Source: Metaphire vulgaris
Taxonomy: Eukaryota > Annelida > Clitellata > Crassiclitellata > Megascolecidae
DNA: 64,000 bases
Assembly (NCBI GenBank): GCA_018105865.1
Contig: CM030852.1
Location: 12,449,845-12,513,844, forward strand
Direction: 5' to 3'
Shown here in pieces: positions 58,828 to 64,000 of the stretch; position 1 is the stretch's first letter, and each line of letters starts with the position of its first letter. Position numbers and translations under genes: made by a program. The notes below the pieces were generated by a model. That model ran no database searches, was not told the origin of the DNA, and was given only the letters and a program-made list of their open reading frames with translations.

Positions 58828-61800
58828 ATGTCTTCATTTTTCGGTCGAGCGATGGTTCTTCTGTTGGTCGTTGATTTAAGTCGGTCGTTTGACCCCGATT
58901 ACGTCCCCCAAGACGCAGAAATCAAAGTGATATCACTGGAGAAAAGTGAGTAAAGATAAAGCAAGATAAAAAATTTATGTTTACGCTAAATTATGCATTT
59001 TTAGTCACAGTAAGTTTTCAAACATACATACATATACTGGCGAAGAATCTGGATCTGGCGAAGAATGGAAAAAATTAGCTGGACGGAAAAAATAACAAAC
59101 GAAGAAGTCTTGGAGAGGTCAAGAGAAGAAAAGGTAATTAACACTATTCTTCAAGACAAAAGAAATGGATAGGTCAGTTCTGAGAGAAGAATGAAAAGAA
59201 TCAAACCTACTAAGAGAAGTACTAGAAGGAAAGATGAATTTAAAGCACAAAGGGCGACCAAGAACATCGATGCTGGAGTGGATGTAAAACGGTGTCCGGA
59301 AGATTACACCGGAAGATTCGGGACGGAAGATTCGGGACGGAAGATTCGGTACCGAAAAATTCGGTACCGGTCACGGAAGATTCGGTACCGATCGTCATCT
59401 GGGGCTCATGCCACCATTGCCCCCGTGGGGTGGGCGGATAAGACCGTTCTAACGCGGGGAGGGAAATAACGGCGAGCTACGATAGTAATCTCACGGCTTT
59501 GAGCGGCCTTCGGGAGCCGTTGAATCGGGTCAATTTTTCCTCCGGAAACGTGACTGTAAACCCTGACTTGCTTTACATGTAAAACGTACTACCGTAGCAT
59601 ATCTATCTATGCGCTTTTTTTTTCAGGTCGCATTAAACAGCTCAAGTTCCCTGCACGTATTGCGAGTTGAAACATCTGTTTACATCCATTAAGTCGGTGG
59701 GGAGCAAAGCGCGCCTGAACTCTGGGTGTCCGCTAATGACGCGCGACAGTTAAAGCGGACAAATACCTGCAGCAGGTGAGGCGTCATCCAGTTGTGAGGT
59801 CGAACCGGTACCGAATTATCCGGTACCGAATCTTCCGGTACTGAATCGGCAAGTAAAGTTTTGGTACCGAATTCTCCGGTACCGAATCTTCCGGTACCGA
59901 ATGTTCCGGGAACCGTTCGACACTACGGGAAAAAACAAGTATTCAGACCTGAAGATAAAAGCTCAAGATAGAGAGGAGTGGCGACGCTGGAGTATGGAAC
60001 CTGTCTTTGGACAGAGCACCTGAAGAAGAAGAAGAATACATATACTAGTTATTTATATTGTGCTAGTTCAATTAACGTTTACGAGCGCAATGCAGGACCA
60101 ACAATAAGCACAGGTAGATGAATATTTCTTCGACTTAATATAGATCAGAAAAAGTAAAGGGCCAAGAATTGAGCCTTGAGGTATTCCATATTTAATTCCA
60201 AATTAGACTACTGCAACTCCCTCTACTTCTAAAACTTCCATCCACAAATTACAATCAATTCAGAGCACACCGGTCTTATCTGCGAAAACTCAACGCCTCA
60301 GCTCCTTGACCTACACGATCGTCATCTCATTTCGCACTGTTAAATCAATCATCTTACGACATGGTCAAACAACAAGCTCTGAATTCTCATTTCTTTTAAT
60401 TTCTTCGCTATCTCCTCAAGTTCCTATTGTATCCGTGACTGTACCGGAAGTCAGATGAAGGTCACGGAGCGCAGGGAGACATGCGCTCTAATTTTCAGGT
60501 CAAGGACTAGACGTGCAGCAGTGTTTTTCGCCAACTGCAAAGTGGCAAACGTAGACTCTGGAAGGCCGACAAGAACAGAGTTGCAGTAGTCTAGCCTGGA
60601 CAGGACAAACGAAGACACCAGTTGTGAGGCGACTTCTTTGCTAGCGATTCGATAGATCTGACGGCAGGGTTTAATCTAGGCCGTTTCCGTGGGGGATTGC
60701 CCTTCCCCCGGAAATTTTAAACTTCCCCTGGAAATTTTGGCATACTACATCAACTAACAGCAGCCCCTAGCTAAATTCCCCCGGCTTTGTCAATTCCCAC
60801 CCCCGGAGTCTAGATTAAACACTGTCTGGCGGATGCGTCGAAGGGGGATTCTTTTTTTGGGGAGGAGAAAAAATATAAGAATGACATATTATTAGCTTGT
60901 CAGAGCATTTAGAAGGAGAAGAAATGCAAGGAAGGCTGTGACGACCTTTTTTTTTGCTTGTCACCACACATCCGGGAAGGAAAAAATATGGCGATGACAC
61001 TTTTTTGTCAGGGTTTTTGGGCGTACAAACTTTCTCCCCTCAAACATTTCAAACTCCCCAATGTCAAGGTGGCTAGAATTAACACTGTTCCGTGTATGTT
61101 ATGAAAGCAATCGGTACCAAAGACGAGCCCTGGGATACTGAGCACTCGAGAGACAACGCAGGCGAGGACTCACCTATGACGAACACGAGGTCCATTACAA
61201 ACTAGACTACTGTAACTACCTTTACTGTAATCTTCCAAAAACCTCCTTCAACAAACTACAATTAATTTACTTGAGGTGAGTAACTGTATGTTTGCCAAAA
61301 CCTGTCTCGACAAATTAAAATCAATTCACTTGACCATTGGATGTGTAATTTAGTAAAAAGACATTAAATCTCAGATATCCACCCGAAAGTACATCTGCTA
61401 GTGTAACAACAACAGCTGTATCATGAGTATTTTGGTTTATATAAATCAGATCTGCAGTGCGAATATAATTAATGGCCGATCTGTACATTAAACACTGTAG
61501 AGTTCCATATTATTTAATGTTTCATAAGATAGAAACGGAAATTGGCTAATAATGGTTTCATGTCTTTCAGTAAAAACCCAATTAATATCAATAATGGATA
61601 TCGCTCCATTTGATGTTGCTTCGGTCACTAAATTCAAACAGTTCGTCGCCGTTCTATGCGAAGGATTCAATGTTGGTTCGCTTATTCGCATTTACGAAGA
61701 CAAGCACCCGTTTAACCTTCTCTCTGTAACATGCATTGGCGAAATCAGCGATCCAATTGAGATGGCAATGGCATGGAACGAGAAAGCAGAGAGTCTGTTT

Positions 61801-62556
61801 GTTATCAGCCGAGACAGCCGATCCGGAGGTATTTGGCAGATAAAATGGGATGACCATTTGGTGAAAGAGTTTCCATGTCCTTTGGAAGACACTCCGCCAG
61901 GTTTTCTCTCATTCGCAAACGACGGAAACGTGCTAATAATTGGCTATTATGACGATATTCTCTACGTTTGCAACATTCACGGAACACTCATTCGCAAAAT
62001 ATCGTTTGCGCGGTATATTTTATATTCACTTGGTACAAGTATACCATTCTGGCAAGAGTGGTTTTTTCATGCCTCGCGTTACGATCCTCGTGTGGACGAT
62101 CGGATGTATCGGTATAGAGTTAATTTGCATCTGAGTGAGTTGAATGAGTTCAAGGTTGAATCGATTCTTGACGTGAATGCAACTAATGAACGCAACATTA
62201 CGTCAAGTGATATAGAACACTTCACGTTCTTCTTTATGAACCACTCACCAGGAAGATGTGATGATTTTGACTTATTCAAGTTAACGATTGAACGCAGGAG
62301 CAACATCGCCAAGCATTTAGCAGCAGGGTACAGCGCTTCGGATGAAGGATTGTTTGGAGAGTTTCTATCAAACAGGGGAGATCGAGCATCCTATTTTTCG
62401 GATACAGTGAGGTGTAGCGCTTCATCAGGCCGTGAAGATATTGGTGGCTTTATGGAAGTTTCATATTATTACGACAGCGAAAACTATCAACTAATTGCTG
62501 GTTTGGCGAGTAACGACGTGAATGACCAAGTCTACATTGTGGAATGCGTTCCGTGA
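58828..62556 (+). CDS. Secreted propeller-like family, copy 9
   Basis: Exons 58828-58945 (donor GTGAGT instead of GTAAGT) and 61571-62556, with a phase-1 intron of 2,625 bp; predicted 367 aa. Leader MSSFFGRAMVLLLVVDLSRS, then a short linker with DYVPQDAEIKVISLEK. Exon 2: DIAPFDVASVTKF, an extended loop (MAMAWNEKAESLFVISRDSR) before GIWQIKWDDHLVKEFPC, FANDGNVLIIG, LYVCNIHGTLIRKISF, sequons NAT and NIT, RCSASSG in place of RCFDP, YYYDSENYQLIAGLA, and an unusual end VECVP before TGA. Open throughout. Exon 1 and upstream region pair with copy 3. The intron contains LINE scraps, a GGTACCG element and a hAT MITE. Secretion inferred, function unknown. Confidence 0.83.
59040..59285 (+). mobile_element. 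LINE C-terminal fragment, left part
   Basis: The plus strand reads KISWTEKITNEEVLERSREE, then a frame with REVLEGKMNLKHKGRPRTSM, a typical L1/RTE ORF2 tail. Split by the GGTACCG element and continued at about 59,930-60,035 (YSDLKIKAQDREEWRRW, then GAAGAAGAAGAA). Confidence 0.6.
59290..59925. mobile_element. GGTACCG-repeat element inserted in LINE
   Basis: Both ends carry arrays of a GGAAGATTCGGTACCG motif in opposite orientation (59,310-59,392 and 59,812-59,918), giving long imperfect inverted termini around a GC-richer core of about 420 bp. It interrupts the LINE tail. Superfamily not determined. Confidence 0.5.
60200..60390 (+). mobile_element. L2-type LINE scrap
   Basis: KLDYCNSLYF followed by degenerate sequence, the LDYCNS motif of L2-like RT proteins. 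Another scrap with KLDYCNYLYCNLPKTSF is at about 61,198-61,265. Confidence 0.5.
60435..60850 (-). mobile_element. L2-type LINE fragment interrupted by a MITE
   Basis: The minus strand encodes IYRIASKEVASQLVSSF, VLSRLDYCNSVLVGLPEST and AARLVLDLKIRAHVSLR. It is split at 60,665-60,824 by a hAT-like MITE. Confidence 0.6.
60665..60824. mobile_element. hAT-type MITE, 160 bp
   Basis: Termini CAGGGTTTAATCTAG and CTAGATTAAACACTG (one mismatch), with flanks TCTGACGG and TCTGGCGG (8-bp duplication, one mismatch). Nested in a LINE fragment within intron 9. The next 60,850-61,180 is unclassified. Confidence 0.72.
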
Positions 62557-64000
62557 TGACCAGCAACTCTAACACCTTGTTTTCACCTGGTTTTCCTTTT
62601 GGAATAGATATTCGGCCTTTGATCGCATCTTGAAAAGTAGTTCAAAATAGACATTGGAATAATCACTAGAATACGATTTTTGCCCTCATCCTACGAGAAG
62701 GGATTATTAATCCGTATGTCGAAGCTACTAAGTATCTCAGTCATGTAAAAATATGTTCATGAATACACTAATGTAGATAAACAGTAGAATAAATAAAGCT
62801 GACTGATATCAAATGTTTAAGCTACGATCATCATGATGAAAAAATTATTTGATATTGGATGCAGTTAAATACTTTAATTTCTTCGATTCGATTTTATTTT
62901 CATTCAAGGTTTGTACCAATTTATGCTTAGAATTGCTGAACCTCTCTAGAAACGTTTTCTTTTATTTCAGTTCAGGCTGCGAGAAATTGATTCTTGCTAT
63001 ACATTGTCACACCCATATCTTAGGCACTCATCATCAATTATGCTTTGTTAATGAATATGATATACAGTACTATTTCTTTGTGTTATCAAATGCGTTTCTT
63101 CGTGGCGTTCAACGTTTACTGTCCACTTTCCGAAAGTAGGATTTTTTAAGTCCGTTGAAATGTCTACTACTTCGAAAAGTCATGTTCTATGAATTCACAT
63201 GCAATGGATTTTAGGGGTGTACAGAATATTTAGCTGCATTGGAAAATTTGCAAGGCACCACGATGGTAAATAATTTATATTGGCGTCTATAGTAGTCAGG
63301 ACCAAACATAATGTCTCAAGCGAAGAAACTTACGTATAAATAAATAAAGGCCTCAGTATATGTATAGTTGCTATAATCTGGAGTGGATCGGCCGCATTCG
63401 TATCTTGTTTAAGTTCTTGACCGTGGGACAGGTCGCATATACCTGGCATGGCCGTTGCTCCACATCGGGTCCCAACTGGGCGTCTCGCAGCCGTTTGCCG
63501 TCACGCTGAGTATTTTGGTTCCTAAATATCTATTGCCATTAAGAATGGGCGAAGGATCTAAATATACAGTAGAATAGAGTTCGATATCATATGATGCCTA
63601 TGGCCTAATTACCAAAAAGCGACCGCACGTTACTTCCCCAAATAAAATACACGTATTATACGTATATTACGTCCAAAATTGAAATACCGTGCGTCTATCG
63701 TACGTAAAATACGTTGACGGTGACGTCAGGTTTCGACACTATTCGACGCCACTTCCCTAATACTTTTATAAAGCTGTGTGATGAAGCCGTGTGATGTGAG
63801 CAAGGTGTCGTTGCAATAGTATTATTTTCCAGTGGAAGTTACCGGTTCACACTATATTATTATACAGACAGGACGCGCAGTGTAAATGTCACAGTTCCGT
63901 TGTATTTACTTTTCAATACAAATAGCGACAAACTGTTTACACTAAGTGAAGTTGAATGTCTTGGTCCTTTGGTCAATGGCTACGACGATCCAATTAACCC
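62557..64000. other. 3' flank of copy 9 to window end
   Basis: The first 450 bp share phrases with other 3' flanks (TTTGATCGCATCTTGAAAA, GAATAATCACTAG, TCTCAGTCAT). A 96-codon frame at 62,849-63,139 overlaps sequence that is non-coding in other units. No further gene or element was recognised. Confidence 0.4.

Overview
This is a eukaryotic (metazoan) nuclear window. It is AT-rich, has GT-AG introns, and is crowded with hAT-type MITEs, non-LTR retrotransposon debris, Helentron-like elements and microsatellites. The palindrome AGGCCT, often extended to TAGGCCTA, is scattered throughout. That and the transposon mix recall marine invertebrates such as echinoderms, hemichordates or lancelets, but the species cannot be fixed from this sequence. 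No tRNA, rRNA, CRISPR array or bacterial-style operon is visible.

The backbone is a tandem, same-strand (+) array of one gene family. Eight copies share an architecture. Exon 1 (118-130 nt) encodes a near-invariant leader beginning MSSFF..AM.LLLVVD. A phase-1 intron of 0.5-4.5 kb follows. A single large exon 2 (about 320-330 codons) encodes a secreted protein that looks like a degenerate beta-propeller with conserved Cys and N-glycosylation sites. Copies lie at 1116-4427 (C-terminal frameshift), 8473-10589, 14807-20429, 26442-28045, 31790-34752, 41695-43416, 50866-52854 (C-terminal frameshift) and 58828-62556. A ninth, divergent member (last exon at 46791-47659) has the same intron phase. It keeps blade motifs that tie the family to a wider group of uncharacterised invertebrate beta-propeller proteins. 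A 56-bp scrap of another exon 2 lies near 55,490.

Most exon 1s are preceded by a conserved promoter module: a CRE-like ATGACGTC box, about 120 bp, an AATAAATATTGAG box, about 100 bp, then a TTTTCAG tract five bases before the ATG. Orphan copies of the module mark lost genes near 12.75, 37.75, 39.4 and 55.95 kb.

Layout: 3.37-11.73 kb and 19.11-29.17 kb are two copies of one segmental duplication, each holding an exon 2 plus a complete gene. The second copy carries an extra 2-kb G-rich satellite block. 12.5-14.96 kb and 55.6-58.96 kb are a second paralogous pair (promoter plus exon 1), so gene 3 looks like a chimera joined inside its intron. The remainder is transposon insertions, many with exact target-site duplications.

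The most interesting signal is that exon 1, introns and flanks of the duplicated genes are about 95% identical by eye, while exon 2 encodes proteins only about 75% identical. Exon 2s also look like patchworks of segments shared between different paralogs. A conserved leader, a hypervariable secreted domain, tandem turnover and apparent gene conversion together suggest diversifying selection, as in recognition or defence families. The function is unknown. I recognise no described family with this exact form.
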